The notes under the pieces: model-generated
Told to the model about the DNA's origin: nothing
Database searches by the model: none
The model's input: only the letters and a program-made list of their open reading frames with translations
Program-made: the position numbers and the translations under genes
In this document: positions 16,782 through 25,661 of the stretch, in pieces
Layout: each line of letters starts with the position of its first letter
Position numbering within the stretch: position 1 is the stretch's first letter
Assembly: GCA_905479165.1 (NCBI GenBank)
Contig: CAJQLK010000016.1
Coordinates: 1 to 40,329, forward strand
Length of the DNA: 40,329 nucleotides
Reading direction: 5' to 3'
Origin: an uncultured Flavobacteriales bacterium
GTDB lineage: Bacteria > Bacteroidota > Bacteroidia > Flavobacteriales > BACL11

Positions 16782-18503
16782 TTATCTTAACTTTTCTAAT
16801 TCTTCTTTTATGAAATTAGCTAACTCTTTTACATATCTTGCTGAAAAATCAAATTTGATTCCTGCTGTTTCATAAATTTCTCCAATTGTTTTTGTGTATC
16901 CTAATTTAAGAGCATCCATATAATTATCTAAGCCTTTTTCTCCTATTTGTTTATATGAACGCCACATAGCAATTGCTCCTAGTTGCGCCATTCCGTATTC
17001 AACATAATAGAAAGGAACTTCATATAAATGCAATTGCTTTTGCCAAAGGTTAGCATGTACATTTTCATTTCCTTCCCAATCTAAAATTTGATTGCCTAGT
17101 TCTGAAGAAATTGTTAACCACTTCTCTTTTCTTTGTTGGGCTGTATGTTTAGTAGTATAAATCCAATGTTGGAATTTATCAATAGAAGCAACCCATGGTA
17201 AAGTTTCTAAAGCTTTTTTTAATTGTTCCAATTTTGCTCTTTTTAAATCAGCTACATCAGTATAAAAAACATCCCAATGATCCATAGATAATAATTCCAT
17301 AGCCATAGATGCTAGTTCAGCTACTTCAGACGGAGTAGATTTAAATTCTGTTAACGTTAAGTCTCTACTTAAAAAAGAATGAATAGCATGACCTCCTTCA
17401 TGAACCATAGTAACAAGATCTCTTTGAGAGCCAACAGCATTCATATAAATAAAAGGAACGCCAATTTCATAAAGTGGATACATAAAACCTCCTGGAGCTT
17501 TTCCATTTTTTGATTCTAGATCCAAATGTTTCATGGCTTTCATGGTTGAAAGACATTCTCCAAAATAAGGTCTTAGTCTGCTGAAACACTCTACTGTTAA
17601 ATCAGTTAGTTCAGTTCCTCCTTCAAATGGTTTTAAGGCAGCAAGACCATCAACATCAACAGCTGTATCCCAAGGTTTGTATGATTTGTATCCTAATTTA
17701 TCTTTTCTTTTTTGTTCAAATGAATTGATAATAGGAACAATTTCTTGTGCAATAGCATCATGAAAGTTAAAGCAATCTGTAGGCGTGTAGTCAAAACGTC
17801 CCAGAGCCGCAAACATATAATCACGATAATTGTCAAAGTCAGCATTTTTTGCAATTCTTTGCCTTAACGCAATTAGTTCATCAAATAAATTATCTAAAGC
17901 TTTTTCATCCTGCAATCGTCTAGTACTAATTTTATTATAAACTTCTTCTCTTTTAACTCTATCCGTATTTTTTAATAATTGTGCTGCTTTTTGCATTGTC
18001 ATTTTTTCGCCATCAACCTCTATTGACATCTTTGCAGAAATAGCACCATATTCTTGTTGCTTTTCTTCCATTATTGTAAATAAAGGAATATTTTCTTCAC
18101 GGAAAATTTCAATTTGCTTTTTTACGCTTCTTAAATAGATGCGGTATTTTTCTTGATCTAATTCTTTTAAGAAAGGACTTTCAAGCAATTTTACATTTAA
18201 CTTGTGTGAATAAGGAGCTGTATTTGGTGAAATTTCCTTTATCCAAAATGAAAAACGATCTCCTAATTCTTTGTCAGTAGTATCAATATTCATTTTAATG
18301 TAACGCCAAGCCATATCCTCTTCCAAAACTGCTGAAAGCTCAGATTGGTCTAACATCCATTTTTCTAATTCTGAAGCAGAGGAGATTTCTCTTTCCACTA
18401 AATTATCAAATAGTAATTTTATTTTATCCCATGAATCAATTATTAAATTTTCTGGAACAAATTTTCTTATCGGTCGTGTTGGCATTGAAATAGTTTTATT
18501 CAT
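16782..18503 (-). CDS. M3 family zinc oligopeptidase (PepF-like)
   Basis: The 573-residue cytoplasmic metallopeptidase carries the M3 zinc motif H368-E-G-G-H372 in TMVHEGGHAIHSFLS, with the third ligand expected in the downstream STPSEVAELASMAMELL segment. The length and helical content fit bacterial oligoendopeptidase F-like enzymes, which degrade short peptides. There is no signal peptide. It forms an operon with the upstream DUF5606 gene, whose stop overlaps this start by one base. The terminator at 16704-16736 lies just beyond its end. Confidence 0.92.
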   Translation of the reverse strand: MNKTISMPTRPIRKFVPENLIIDSWDKIKLLFDNLVEREISSASELEKWMLDQSELSAVLEEDMAWRYIKMNIDTTDKELGDRFSFWIKEISPNTAPYSHKLNVKLLESPFLKELDQEKYRIYLRSVKKQIEIFREENIPLFTIMEEKQQEYGAISAKMSIEVDGEKMTMQKAAQLLKNTDRVKREEVYNKISTRRLQDEKALDNLFDELIALRQRIAKNADFDNYRDYMFAALGRFDYTPTDCFNFHDAIAQEIVPIINSFEQKRKDKLGYKSYKPWDTAVDVDGLAALKPFEGGTELTDLTVECFSRLRPYFGECLSTMKAMKHLDLESKNGKAPGGFMYPLYEIGVPFIYMNAVGSQRDLVTMVHEGGHAIHSFLSRDLTLTEFKSTPSEVAELASMAMELLSMDHWDVFYTDVADLKRAKLEQLKKALETLPWVASIDKFQHWIYTTKHTAQQRKEKWLTISSELGNQILDWEGNENVHANLWQKQLHLYEVPFYYVEYGMAQLGAIAMWRSYKQIGEKGLDNYMDALKLGYTKTIGEIYETAGIKFDFSARYVKELANFIKEELEKLR

Positions 18504-18940
18504 TATTTGGCATCTTTTTTAGGAGTTGTTTTTTTAGCAACTTTCTTTTTTTCTTTTGGCAATTCAATTAAACCTGCTTTTTGTAAAGTATTATACCATT
18601 GAATTACTTTCTTGATATCAGAAATATAAACTCTTTCTTCATCATAATCAGTTAAAATTTCTCTAAAATATGTGTTTAGTTCATTAGTAGAGGATTTATG
18701 AGATATCGCTTGCTTAAAATCTTCTTTTTTAGCGATATTATCAAAAATTTCTGATAATGGTTTTGTGTCATCATAAGTGTAAATTCCAATTTCTTCTAAT
18801 GTATTTGCTTGATTATTTGAGTAAAGTGGCGATCTTTTTTTGTCAGTTAATGACTCAACAATTACAGTGTTTTTTGCTTGTGAAACTACTTTATAAAGTC
18901 CTGGTTTACCTGCTACATTTATTATTCCTTCTAAATTCAT
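18503..18940 (-). CDS. DUF5606 domain protein
   Basis: This 145-residue cytoplasmic protein is of a type almost confined to Bacteroidota. The N-terminal part (NLEGIINVAGKPGLYKVVSQ, then VESLTDKKRSPLY) is a small beta-barrel characteristic of DUF5606. The middle (TYDDTKPLSEIFDNI...) is helical and the tail is Lys-rich (KKKVAKKTTPKK). No biochemical function is established for the family. It is translationally coupled to the M3 peptidase gene and has a promoter 19 bases upstream. Confidence 0.85.
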   Translation of the reverse strand: MNLEGIINVAGKPGLYKVVSQAKNTVIVESLTDKKRSPLYSNNQANTLEEIGIYTYDDTKPLSEIFDNIAKKEDFKQAISHKSSTNELNTYFREILTDYDEERVYISDIKKVIQWYNTLQKAGLIELPKEKKKVAKKTTPKKDAK

Positions 18941-18959
18941 TTTATATATTTTTGGATTG

Positions 18960-18967
18960 CAAATGTA
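18960..18967 (-). promoter_or_regulatory. -7 promoter box for the DUF5606-peptidase operon
   Basis: TACATTTG on the minus strand matches TAnnTTTG and ends 19 bases before the ATG at 18940. No clear -33 TTG was found at the usual distance. Confidence 0.55.
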
Positions 18968-19015
18968 TAATTTTTAAGAGGATATGTCTGAGATTTTTTA
19001 TGTATTATTGGTTTT

Positions 19016-20272
19016 ATGAATTTACTAAAATTAAAGAATAGAAAAGAAGTTTTTGCTTGGTCATTATACGATTTTGCAAATCAACCTTTCACTACAATAA
19101 TTGTAACTTTTATTTATAGTGCCTTTTTTGTAAAAGTAATAGCGGAAAACGAGCAAGTTGGAACTATACTATGGGCAAATGGAATTGCAATATCATCAAT
19201 AATTGTTGCAGTTTTTTCTCCTATACTAGGTGCAATTGCTGATGTTGGTGGCTACCGTAAATTTTTTCTAATTTTCTTTACATGGGTTACTGCTATTTTT
19301 TCAATTCTACTTTATTTTCCTGAATCTGGTGATGTGTTCTTTGCACTATCTTTATTTATTGTTGCCAATGTTGCTTTTGAAATCAGCGCAGTATTTTGTA
19401 ATTCGTATTTACCTGATTTGTCTACTAAAGAAAATAGTGGATTTATTTCAGGATTTGCTTGGGGTTTAGGATTTTTTGGAGGTTTAATTGCATTGTTTTT
19501 ATGCTTAATGTTATTTCCTGAATTAGATGCTTTAGGAATTAGAAAGATTAATATTTTAGTAGGAATTTGGTTTTTAATTTTCTCTATTCCTACAATTATG
19601 TTTGTAAAGGATAGGAAAAAAGAAAAGTTTCAGAACCAGCATTTTTTGAATTCCTTTTCTGCGATAAAAAAAACTTTTAAAACAGTAGCAAACTATAAAA
19701 AAACTTCCCAGTTTTTAATTGCGAGACTGTTTTATAATGATGGTTTAGTTACTATTTTTGCCCTAGGTGGGATTTATGCTGTTGGAACTTTAGATTTCAC
19801 TTTTGATGAAGTTATGAAGTTAGGAATTGTTCTGAATATTGCAGCTGGTTTTGGTGCTTTTGTTTTTGGATATATTGAAGATAAAGTAGGGGTGAAGAAG
19901 GTTATTAATTTGACTTTAGGTGTACTTCTTTTTGCAACTTTAATTGCAATTTATGCGCCAGAAACAGATTATCCAAAGGAATTATTTTGGATTGTTGGAG
20001 TTTTAATTGGCTTGATGGTTGGTCCTAATCAATCATGTAGTAGATCCTTAATGTCACAATTGACCCCTAAAGATAAACAAAATGAGTTCTTTGGTTTTTA
20101 CGCACTAACAGGAAAGGCAACTGCATTTTTAGGTCCATTATTTTTTGGAATTATTACATCTTTATATAATCAGCAAATGGCACTTTGGGTAGTTATTATT
20201 TTATTTTTTTTAGGTTTTTTATTATTTAATAGGATTGATTTTATTTCCGTAAATTCGCAGGATGAGATTTAG
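19016..20272 (+). CDS. UMF1-family MFS transporter (Atg22-like)
   Basis: The 418-residue inner-membrane protein has 12 hydrophobic segments. The family-defining N-terminus is present (WSLYDFANQPFTTIIVTFIYSAFF), as are the ISPILGAIAD-like loop (FSPILGAIADVGGYRK) after helix 2 and the helix 10 region with LMVGPNQSCSRSLMSQLTP. Family members resemble Atg22, a vacuolar amino-acid exporter in yeast, and the bacterial substrate is unknown. The ATG at 19016 lies 5 bases after an imperfect -7 box (TATTATTG, 19003-19010). The 3' end overlaps the next gene by 11 bases. Confidence 0.88.
   Translation: MNLLKLKNRKEVFAWSLYDFANQPFTTIIVTFIYSAFFVKVIAENEQVGTILWANGIAISSIIVAVFSPILGAIADVGGYRKFFLIFFTWVTAIFSILLYFPESGDVFFALSLFIVANVAFEISAVFCNSYLPDLSTKENSGFISGFAWGLGFFGGLIALFLCLMLFPELDALGIRKINILVGIWFLIFSIPTIMFVKDRKKEKFQNQHFLNSFSAIKKTFKTVANYKKTSQFLIARLFYNDGLVTIFALGGIYAVGTLDFTFDEVMKLGIVLNIAAGFGAFVFGYIEDKVGVKKVINLTLGVLLFATLIAIYAPETDYPKELFWIVGVLIGLMVGPNQSCSRSLMSQLTPKDKQNEFFGFYALTGKATAFLGPLFFGIITSLYNQQMALWVVIILFFLGFLLFNRIDFISVNSQDEI
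20250..20257 (+). promoter_or_regulatory. -7 promoter box directly before the heme lipoprotein gene
   Basis: TAAATTCG fits the TAnnTTYG variant and ends exactly 4 bases before the ATG at 20262, inside the 3' coding end of the MFS gene. This would place the start of transcription at or beside the start codon. Support is positional only, and no -33 box was identified. Confidence 0.45.
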
Positions 20273-20570
20273 CTGGTTTTTACTTTTTCTATTTTCTTCT
20301 TGTTCATATAACGAGATAGTACCTGTTTGTAAACCTGACGAACAGATTTTTTCTAATATAGTTCAGCCAATTATTGAAGCAAATTGTGTGGCTTGTCATG
20401 AGTCAGATGCAAGTCCTAGAATACTTACAACATATGGTGGGGTCATTGATGCTGTAAATAATCATTCTTTAAAGTATCAAGTTACTAGTCTCCAAATGCC
20501 ACCATATGGAAGTAATGCATTAAGCGATTCAGAAATTGATATTATAAAAAATTGGATTGATTGTGAATAA
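20262..20570 (+). CDS. Small cytochrome c-like heme lipoprotein
   Basis: The 102-residue protein has a lipoprotein signal (FSSC, Cys14) and a single covalent heme-binding motif C42-V-A-C-H46. A probable axial methionine lies in QMPP (Met79), followed by a final helix (SDSEIDIIKNWID) typical of small class I cytochromes. It would face the periplasm or the outer-membrane leaflet. It overlaps the MFS gene upstream and the YceI gene downstream, and leads a three-gene set with YceI and a DUF5777 barrel. Electron transfer is the family role, and the partner here is unknown. Confidence 0.75.
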   Translation: MRFSWFLLFLFSSCSYNEIVPVCKPDEQIFSNIVQPIIEANCVACHESDASPRILTTYGGVIDAVNNHSLKYQVTSLQMPPYGSNALSDSEIDIIKNWIDCE

Positions 20571-21084
20571 GTTAGCAATTTTTTTGTTTTTAATGTTAAG
20601 TGTTCAAGTTAATGCTCAAATATTTACAGGCAAAAATGGAGAAATTAATTTTTTTTCAGAAACACCAATTGAAGATATTTCTGCTGTTAACAACAAATTG
20701 TCAGCAGTATTTGATGCTAGTACAAATGATTTGGTATTCCAACTGAATATCACTGATTTTAAATTCCCAATAGCCTTAATGCAAGAGCATTTTAATGAAA
20801 ATTATTTAGAATCAGATCTTTACCCTAAATCAAAATTTATTGGTAGAGTAGTAAATATAATGGATGAACAAGCAACTGTTTGGGGGGACTTGACAATTCA
20901 TGGAATTACTAATAGTATTAAAGTGGTTGGTTCTTTTATTAAGAGTAAAAATTCGGTTTCGATAAATTCACAATTTATTATAAAGCTTAAAGATTATAAT
21001 ATAAAAATACCTAAAATTGTAATGTATAAAATTGCTGAAGAAATTGAAGTTAAAGTTAATATAGAATTAATAGAATTGAAATGA
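20563..21084 (+). CDS. YceI family periplasmic lipid-binding-like protein
   Basis: The 173-residue protein has a signal peptide (NKLAIFLFLMLSVQVNAQ) and a YceI-type lipocalin-like barrel: FTGKNGEINFFSETPIEDI, then the conserved YPKSKFIG and WGDLTIHGITNSIKV segments. YceI proteins bind isoprenoid-type lipids, and polyisoprenoid or quinone carriers are the usual proposal. The GTG at 20563 is preferred because it puts the Asn-Lys n-region first. A TTG at 20557 would add two residues. There is no ATG start. It overlaps the cytochrome stop by 8 bases, and its own 3' end overlaps the barrel gene by 4, so the three are a coupled unit. Confidence 0.85.
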   Translation: MNKLAIFLFLMLSVQVNAQIFTGKNGEINFFSETPIEDISAVNNKLSAVFDASTNDLVFQLNITDFKFPIALMQEHFNENYLESDLYPKSKFIGRVVNIMDEQATVWGDLTIHGITNSIKVVGSFIKSKNSVSINSQFIIKLKDYNIKIPKIVMYKIAEEIEVKVNIELIELK

Positions 21085-21932
21085 AAAAGACAATTATTTT
21101 AAGCATATTTTTTTGTTCATTTTCAGTAAAAGCACAAGATCATTTATTAAATTTACTTTCCCAAGATAAGCCTATTTACATTTCATACTTATTTAAAGGA
21201 ACAAAAGTAGTAAATGGTCAATCAGTAGAATTACCATCAAAAGGTGTTTTACAATTCACTATTCAGCACAGATTTGGAACGTTAAATTCTGGCTTTTATA
21301 ATTTGTACGGTTTGGATAATTCTCAAGTTCGATTAGGTTTTGATTATGGTATTAAAGATTTTTTAGCAGTTGGGCTTGGAAGAAGTTCTACTACCAAAAC
21401 AATAGACGCAAATTCTAAGTTAAGAATTAAAAGACAAATAAAAGATGGATTCCCTGTCACTATAGTAGCAAATTTTGCTACTTACGTGAAACAATGGCAA
21501 TATACTGATAATCAATTGGATAATTTTCTATTTACTAATCAGCTCAGTTTTGCTCAACAGCTTTTGATTGCTAGCAAAATTAACAGAGATTTGACTTTAC
21601 AAATTTCTCCTACTTTGATTCATTATAATTTAGTAGAGACCTTAGATGAACCAAATGATAAATATTCTCTAGGAATAGGAGGGAGGTATAAAATTACAAA
21701 ACGTATCTCAGTAAATGCTGAATATTTTCATCAACTAAATGATAAAATTAATAATAATGTGCTTTCATTTGGTTTTGATATTGAAACTGGAGGTCATGTT
21801 TTTCAGCTACATTTAAGCAATTCCTCTGCAATGATTATGCCTGCATTCATTACAAAAAATACTGGAAATTGGCTTGATGGTGACATTTATTTTGGGTTTA
21901 ATATTTCAAGAGTTTTTACTCTTTATAAATAG
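21081..21932 (+). CDS. DUF5777 family outer-membrane beta-barrel protein
   Basis: The 283-residue protein has a signal peptide (ending VKAQD) and a barrel. Family-typical segments are YLFKGTKVVNGQSVELPSKG, LQFTIQHRFGTLNSG, NSQVRLGFDYGIKDFLAVGLGRS and the closing strands (HVFQLHLSNSSAMIMPAFI, DIYFGFNISRVF). DUF5777 proteins are outer-membrane barrels without a proven function and are often encoded with YceI and cytochrome genes, as here. A role in handling a lipid or redox substrate with its neighbours is inferred from that linkage only. Confidence 0.82.
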   Translation: MKKTIILSIFFCSFSVKAQDHLLNLLSQDKPIYISYLFKGTKVVNGQSVELPSKGVLQFTIQHRFGTLNSGFYNLYGLDNSQVRLGFDYGIKDFLAVGLGRSSTTKTIDANSKLRIKRQIKDGFPVTIVANFATYVKQWQYTDNQLDNFLFTNQLSFAQQLLIASKINRDLTLQISPTLIHYNLVETLDEPNDKYSLGIGGRYKITKRISVNAEYFHQLNDKINNNVLSFGFDIETGGHVFQLHLSNSSAMIMPAFITKNTGNWLDGDIYFGFNISRVFTLYK

Positions 21933-21940
21933 ACTTTCTT

Positions 21941-21948
21941 TACTTTTG
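21941..21948 (+). promoter_or_regulatory. -7 promoter box directly before the L-2-hydroxyglutarate oxidase gene
   Basis: TACTTTTG is a perfect TAnnTTTG box ending 4 bases before the GTG at 21953. The same 4-base spacing occurs at 25203 and 34059. This supports GTG 21953, rather than the TTG at 21950, as the start and suggests a leaderless transcript. The -33 element is not obvious. Confidence 0.55.
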
Positions 21949-21952
21949 CTTG

Positions 21953-23158
21953 GTGCAAAATAAAAAATATGATATAGCAATAGTTGGTGGAGGAATTGTA
22001 GGACTTGCTACAGCATTTCAATTACAGAAAAATTTTCCAAAATTAAATCTTGTCGTTTTTGAGAAAGAGAAAGAACTTGCATTTCATCAAACAGGCAGGA
22101 ATTCTGGTGTGATTCATTCTGGCTTGTATTATAAACCAGGAAGTTTTAAAGCAAAAAACTGTGTTGAAGGAAGAAAACAATTAGTCAAATTTGCTAAAGA
22201 AAATAATATTAATTACGATGTTTGTGGGAAAATTGTAGTTGCAATTAATGAAGAAGAATCAAAAAGGTTGGATCAACTAAAAATTAATGGAGAGCAAAAC
22301 GGCCTGGTTGGATTGAAACTTTTAAATCCTAAAGAATTTCAAAAAATTGAACCAAATGTTGATGGAGTAAAAGCACTTTGGGTTCCTGAATCTGGTATTA
22401 TTGACTTTAAAGGAATTACTAATATGTTTGCTGATAAAGTAAAATCCATTAATTCAGAAAGCTTAATTATTACTAATTGTGAAGTTAAAGATTACAAAGA
22501 AAATCAGATTAAAACCTCACAAGGAATTTTTAATTCAAGGCATATTATATTCTGTGGAGGACTTTTTGCAGATAGATTAGCTGTAAAAGATAAAGTGAAA
22601 TTAGAAATGCAAATTGTAGGATTTAGAGGTGACTATTATGAGCTTTCGGAAAAAGCAAAAAGTAAAATTAACAACCTAGTTTATCCAGTCCCAAACCCTG
22701 AGTTCCCTTTCTTAGGAGTTCATTTTACAAGAATTACGAATGGCGATATTGAGTGTGGCCCAAATGCTGTTTTTACTTTTAAAAGAGAGGGGTATAGTAA
22801 GGCTGCTTTCAATCTTAGGGATACTCTACAAGCCCTTAGTTTTACCGGTACTCGTAAATTGTTTATAAATCATTGGAAATTTGGTTTAAATGAATATAGA
22901 AGGGCTTTCTCAAAATACCTATTTTTGAAAGAATTACAAAAGATGGTTCCTTCACTTAAAGTGTGTGATATTATTAGTGGTAGAAGCGGAGTGAGAGCTA
23001 TGGCTTTAGGTTGTGATGGTGAGGTTATTGATGATTTTAAGATAGTGAAAAACAAAAGAAATATACATGTGTTAAATGCACCATCACCTGCTGCAACTGC
23101 ATGTTTGGCAATTGGAAATCAAATAATGGAGGAAGCAAAAATACATTTTAAGCTATAA
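21953..23158 (+). CDS. lhgO: L-2-hydroxyglutarate oxidase
   Basis: The 401-residue FAD enzyme is of the DAO/LhgO family. The FAD-binding dinucleotide motif is IAIVGGGIVGLATA, followed by the family marker FHQTGRNSGVIHSGLYYKPGS. Late in the protein, the C-terminal SGRSGVRAMAL and NAPSPAATACLAIG segments match LhgO. It oxidises L-2-hydroxyglutarate to 2-oxoglutarate, passing electrons to oxygen or the membrane quinone pool, and so repairs a side product of 2-oxoglutarate metabolism. The start codon is GTG 21953, chosen from the promoter spacing. The start is 20 bases after the DUF5777 gene, with its own promoter. A small hypothetical gene follows after 3 bases. Confidence 0.9.
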   Translation: MQNKKYDIAIVGGGIVGLATAFQLQKNFPKLNLVVFEKEKELAFHQTGRNSGVIHSGLYYKPGSFKAKNCVEGRKQLVKFAKENNINYDVCGKIVVAINEEESKRLDQLKINGEQNGLVGLKLLNPKEFQKIEPNVDGVKALWVPESGIIDFKGITNMFADKVKSINSESLIITNCEVKDYKENQIKTSQGIFNSRHIIFCGGLFADRLAVKDKVKLEMQIVGFRGDYYELSEKAKSKINNLVYPVPNPEFPFLGVHFTRITNGDIECGPNAVFTFKREGYSKAAFNLRDTLQALSFTGTRKLFINHWKFGLNEYRRAFSKYLFLKELQKMVPSLKVCDIISGRSGVRAMALGCDGEVIDDFKIVKNKRNIHVLNAPSPAATACLAIGNQIMEEAKIHFKL

Positions 23159-23161
23159 TTT

Positions 23162-23719
23162 ATGATTAAGTTTTTAGGCCTGTTATCAAAAAAGAAAAAA
23201 GTTAATCCAGAATTAACAGCATCAATTTATGTAGCTTTATTGCAAAATGTAATTGCTGAAGGGTTTGTTGAAATAAAAGATTTTATTAATAATAACAATA
23301 ACCTTGAAGAAAATCCTAACTTAAAGGAAAATGCGATTGAATGGTTTTCAAATGTTGTTTTTCTAGGAAATCTACAGAATTTAGATGTATATTTTGAAGA
23401 GCATCAAGCAACACAATTACGTGCTTTGATTTTGGATGAAATCTATAAGGATTTAGAAGTAAATGCTCAGCATTTAGCAATTGAACGTTTCTTAGACTAT
23501 GAAAATTATTTTAAAGAATTAATGGTAAAGCATGAATATCCGCTTAATGCAATGGCGCATGCAATTTTTGACAAGTATAATATTAATGATTTTCAAGGAG
23601 ATTTATTTAAAAAGAAAAACAAACCAAACCCTGTGTTTTTTAATGAGTTAAAAAATCTCTTAAGTCACTTTAATTGGAACTGGGAAGACTATCTTGAAAA
23701 GAATAAATTAAATTTTTAG
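23162..23719 (+). CDS. Hypothetical cytoplasmic helical protein
   Basis: The 185-residue protein has no recognised domain. It has no signal peptide and no membrane helix after the first turn. It is rich in Leu, Asn, Lys and Glu and predicted mostly helical. A basic patch (KKKKVNPE) lies near the start, and a conserved-looking acidic and aromatic end (HFNWNWEDYLEK) closes it. It begins 3 bases after the LhgO stop and so is probably co-transcribed. Its downstream neighbour purB is convergent, with 50 bases between and no strong hairpin. The function is unknown. Confidence 0.7.
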   Translation: MIKFLGLLSKKKKVNPELTASIYVALLQNVIAEGFVEIKDFINNNNNLEENPNLKENAIEWFSNVVFLGNLQNLDVYFEEHQATQLRALILDEIYKDLEVNAQHLAIERFLDYENYFKELMVKHEYPLNAMAHAIFDKYNINDFQGDLFKKKNKPNPVFFNELKNLLSHFNWNWEDYLEKNKLNF

Positions 23720-23769
23720 CATAAAGAAAGGCGAATAAATGTTCACCATCTTATTAAATGTCTTTAAAT

Positions 23770-25113
23770 TTAAATACCAGTATAGTTGCTTGGTGATATA
23801 GCTTTTAATTCTTTTTTTATAGAATCATTAATATTTAAAGTGTTAATAAAAGATGCAATACTTTTTGCATTAATAACTGAATTTGTTCTCGTTAATTCTT
23901 TCAATGCTTCATATGGGTTTGGATACCCTTCTCTTCTTAAAATTGTTTGAATTGCTTCCGCAACAACTGCCCAGTTTTTTTCTAAATCAGCAGCTATATT
24001 AGCCTCGTTTATAAGCAATTTATTAATTCCTTTATTTAGAGAGGCAATAGCAATGATTGTATGTGCAAATGGTACGCCAATGTTTCTTAAAACTGTGCTG
24101 TCAGTTAAATCTCTTTGTAGTCGAGAAATAGGAAGCTTACTAGACAAAAAAGTAAAAATTGCATTTGCTATACCTAAGTTTCCTTCAGCATTTTCAAAAT
24201 CAATAGGGTTTACTTTATGTGGCATTGCTGATGAACCGACTTCCCCTTTTTTAATTTTCTGCTTGAAATAATCCATACTTACATACGTCCAAATATCTCT
24301 TGAAAAATCAATTAAAATATTATTGATTCTACTTATATTATCCATTAGTGCAGCTAAATTATCATAATGCTCAATTTGAGTTGTAGTTTGTTGCCTTTTT
24401 AAATCTAGTGCTTCTTTTGTAAAGTTATTTGCAAAACTTACCCAATCAATTTCAGGAAATGCTACATGATGTGCATTAAAATTTCCTGTAGCACCTCCAA
24501 ATTTTGCGCTAAAAGGAATCGTGTTAAACAACTCTAATTGCTTTTCAATTCTTTCAACAAAAACTTTAATTTCTTTACCCATTCTTGTTGGAGAAGCAGC
24601 TTGTCCGTGGGTTCTAGCCAATAAAGGAATTTCATTCCATTGTTCAACTCTTAATTTTAACAATTCAACTACTTCATTTACTTTTGGAAGATAGATTTTT
24701 TCTACTGCTTCTTTTATTGAATAGGGAACTGCAGTATTATTTATATCCTGTGATGTTAACCCAAAATGGATAAACTCTTTAAATTCTTGTAGTCCTAATT
24801 TGTTAAATTCATCTTTGATAAAGTATTCTACTGCCTTTACATCATGATTGGTTATGCTTTCAATATCCTTGATTCTTTGAGCATCTTTTTCTGAAAAGTT
24901 AGTATATAGTTTTTTTAATTCTGAGAATTTATCAGCAGGAAAATGATTTAGGTGCAAAATTGAACTATTACATAAAGCAATAAAATATTCAATCTCAACT
25001 TGAACTCTGAATTTCATTAAAGCTGATTCAGAAAAATATTCTTGTAATGAAGATGTTTTGCTGATGTATCTACCGTCTATTGGTGATACTGCATTTAAAG
25101 GAGTGAGGTTCAT
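23770..25113 (-). CDS. purB: Adenylosuccinate lyase
   Basis: The 447-residue enzyme is of the fumarase/aspartase superfamily. The signature loop GSSAMPHKVNPIDFENAEGN lies around residues 293-312, with the catalytic Ser in SSAMPHK. The N-terminus LTPLNAVSPIDGRY and the THGQAASPTRMGKE region are typical of the E. coli-type PurB. It catalyses two steps of purine synthesis: formation of AICAR from SAICAR, and of AMP from adenylosuccinate, each releasing fumarate. It is a single gene, divergent from the DUF456 gene. A near-consensus box (TAAATTTA) lies upstream. Confidence 0.96.
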   Translation of the reverse strand: MNLTPLNAVSPIDGRYISKTSSLQEYFSESALMKFRVQVEIEYFIALCNSSILHLNHFPADKFSELKKLYTNFSEKDAQRIKDIESITNHDVKAVEYFIKDEFNKLGLQEFKEFIHFGLTSQDINNTAVPYSIKEAVEKIYLPKVNEVVELLKLRVEQWNEIPLLARTHGQAASPTRMGKEIKVFVERIEKQLELFNTIPFSAKFGGATGNFNAHHVAFPEIDWVSFANNFTKEALDLKRQQTTTQIEHYDNLAALMDNISRINNILIDFSRDIWTYVSMDYFKQKIKKGEVGSSAMPHKVNPIDFENAEGNLGIANAIFTFLSSKLPISRLQRDLTDSTVLRNIGVPFAHTIIAIASLNKGINKLLINEANIAADLEKNWAVVAEAIQTILRREGYPNPYEALKELTRTNSVINAKSIASFINTLNINDSIKKELKAISPSNYTGI

Positions 25114-25190
25114 TTTATATCATTTTATTTAGGCTGTAAATTTAATTAATTTAAAATAAGATGACTCATGTTAATTTATTTGCTTTTTAC

Positions 25191-25198
25191 TACTTTTG
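25191..25198 (+). promoter_or_regulatory. -7 promoter box directly before the DUF456 gene
   Basis: TACTTTTG is a perfect TAnnTTTG box that ends 4 bases before the ATG at 25203, so the predicted transcription start falls on or next to the start codon. It is the clearest example in this window of a leaderless arrangement. Confidence 0.6.
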
Positions 25199-25202
25199 GT
25201 AA

Positions 25203-25661
25203 ATGGAAATACTTATCATTATTGGAATTGGTATTTTATTGCTTTTAGGAGTAATAGGAAGCGTTATACCTGCATTGCCTGGCCCTCCTCTCTCCTATAT
25301 TGCCTTATTACTTTACCATTTCTTTATTAATACTATAAATGGGGATTCACTTTTATGGTTAGGAGTGTTGGTACTTGTGGTTACTATTTTGGATTATTAT
25401 TTGCAAATTTATGGTGTAACGAAAGCAGGGGGAGGCAAGTATGCTATTAGAGGTTCTATTGTTGGAATGTTGTTAGGAATTTTCTTTTTTCCTCCATTCG
25501 GTATTTTAGTAGGCGCTTTTATTGGTGCTTTTATTGGTGCTAAAATGGAGGCGAGTAAGCATGAATTTAAAATAGCTTTTGGTGCACTTTGGGGTTTTAT
25601 TTCAGGAACAATTTTAAAATTGTGTACTAGTTTTTATATCATTTATATTATGTTAAACTAA
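25203..25661 (+). CDS. DUF456 small membrane protein
   Basis: The 152-residue inner-membrane protein has four or five hydrophobic helices. The DUF456 hallmarks are GVIGSVIPALPGPPLSYIALLLYHF at the start and the Gly-rich KYAIRGSIVGMLLGIFFFPPFGILVGAFIGAFIGA stretch, where glycine-zipper packing is expected. The biochemical function is not known. It overlaps mqnA by one base (TAATG), which implies co-expression with menaquinone synthesis but does not prove a shared pathway. Confidence 0.88.
   Translation: MEILIIIGIGILLLLGVIGSVIPALPGPPLSYIALLLYHFFINTINGDSLLWLGVLVLVVTILDYYLQIYGVTKAGGGKYAIRGSIVGMLLGIFFFPPFGILVGAFIGAFIGAKMEASKHEFKIAFGALWGFISGTILKLCTSFYIIYIMLN

Noticed and set aside
18757..19041. 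94-codon plus-strand open frame running into the MFS gene
   Set aside because: It is antisense to the DUF5606 gene and overlaps the MFS start in another frame. Its Leu/Cys/Phe-rich composition is typical of antisense translation.
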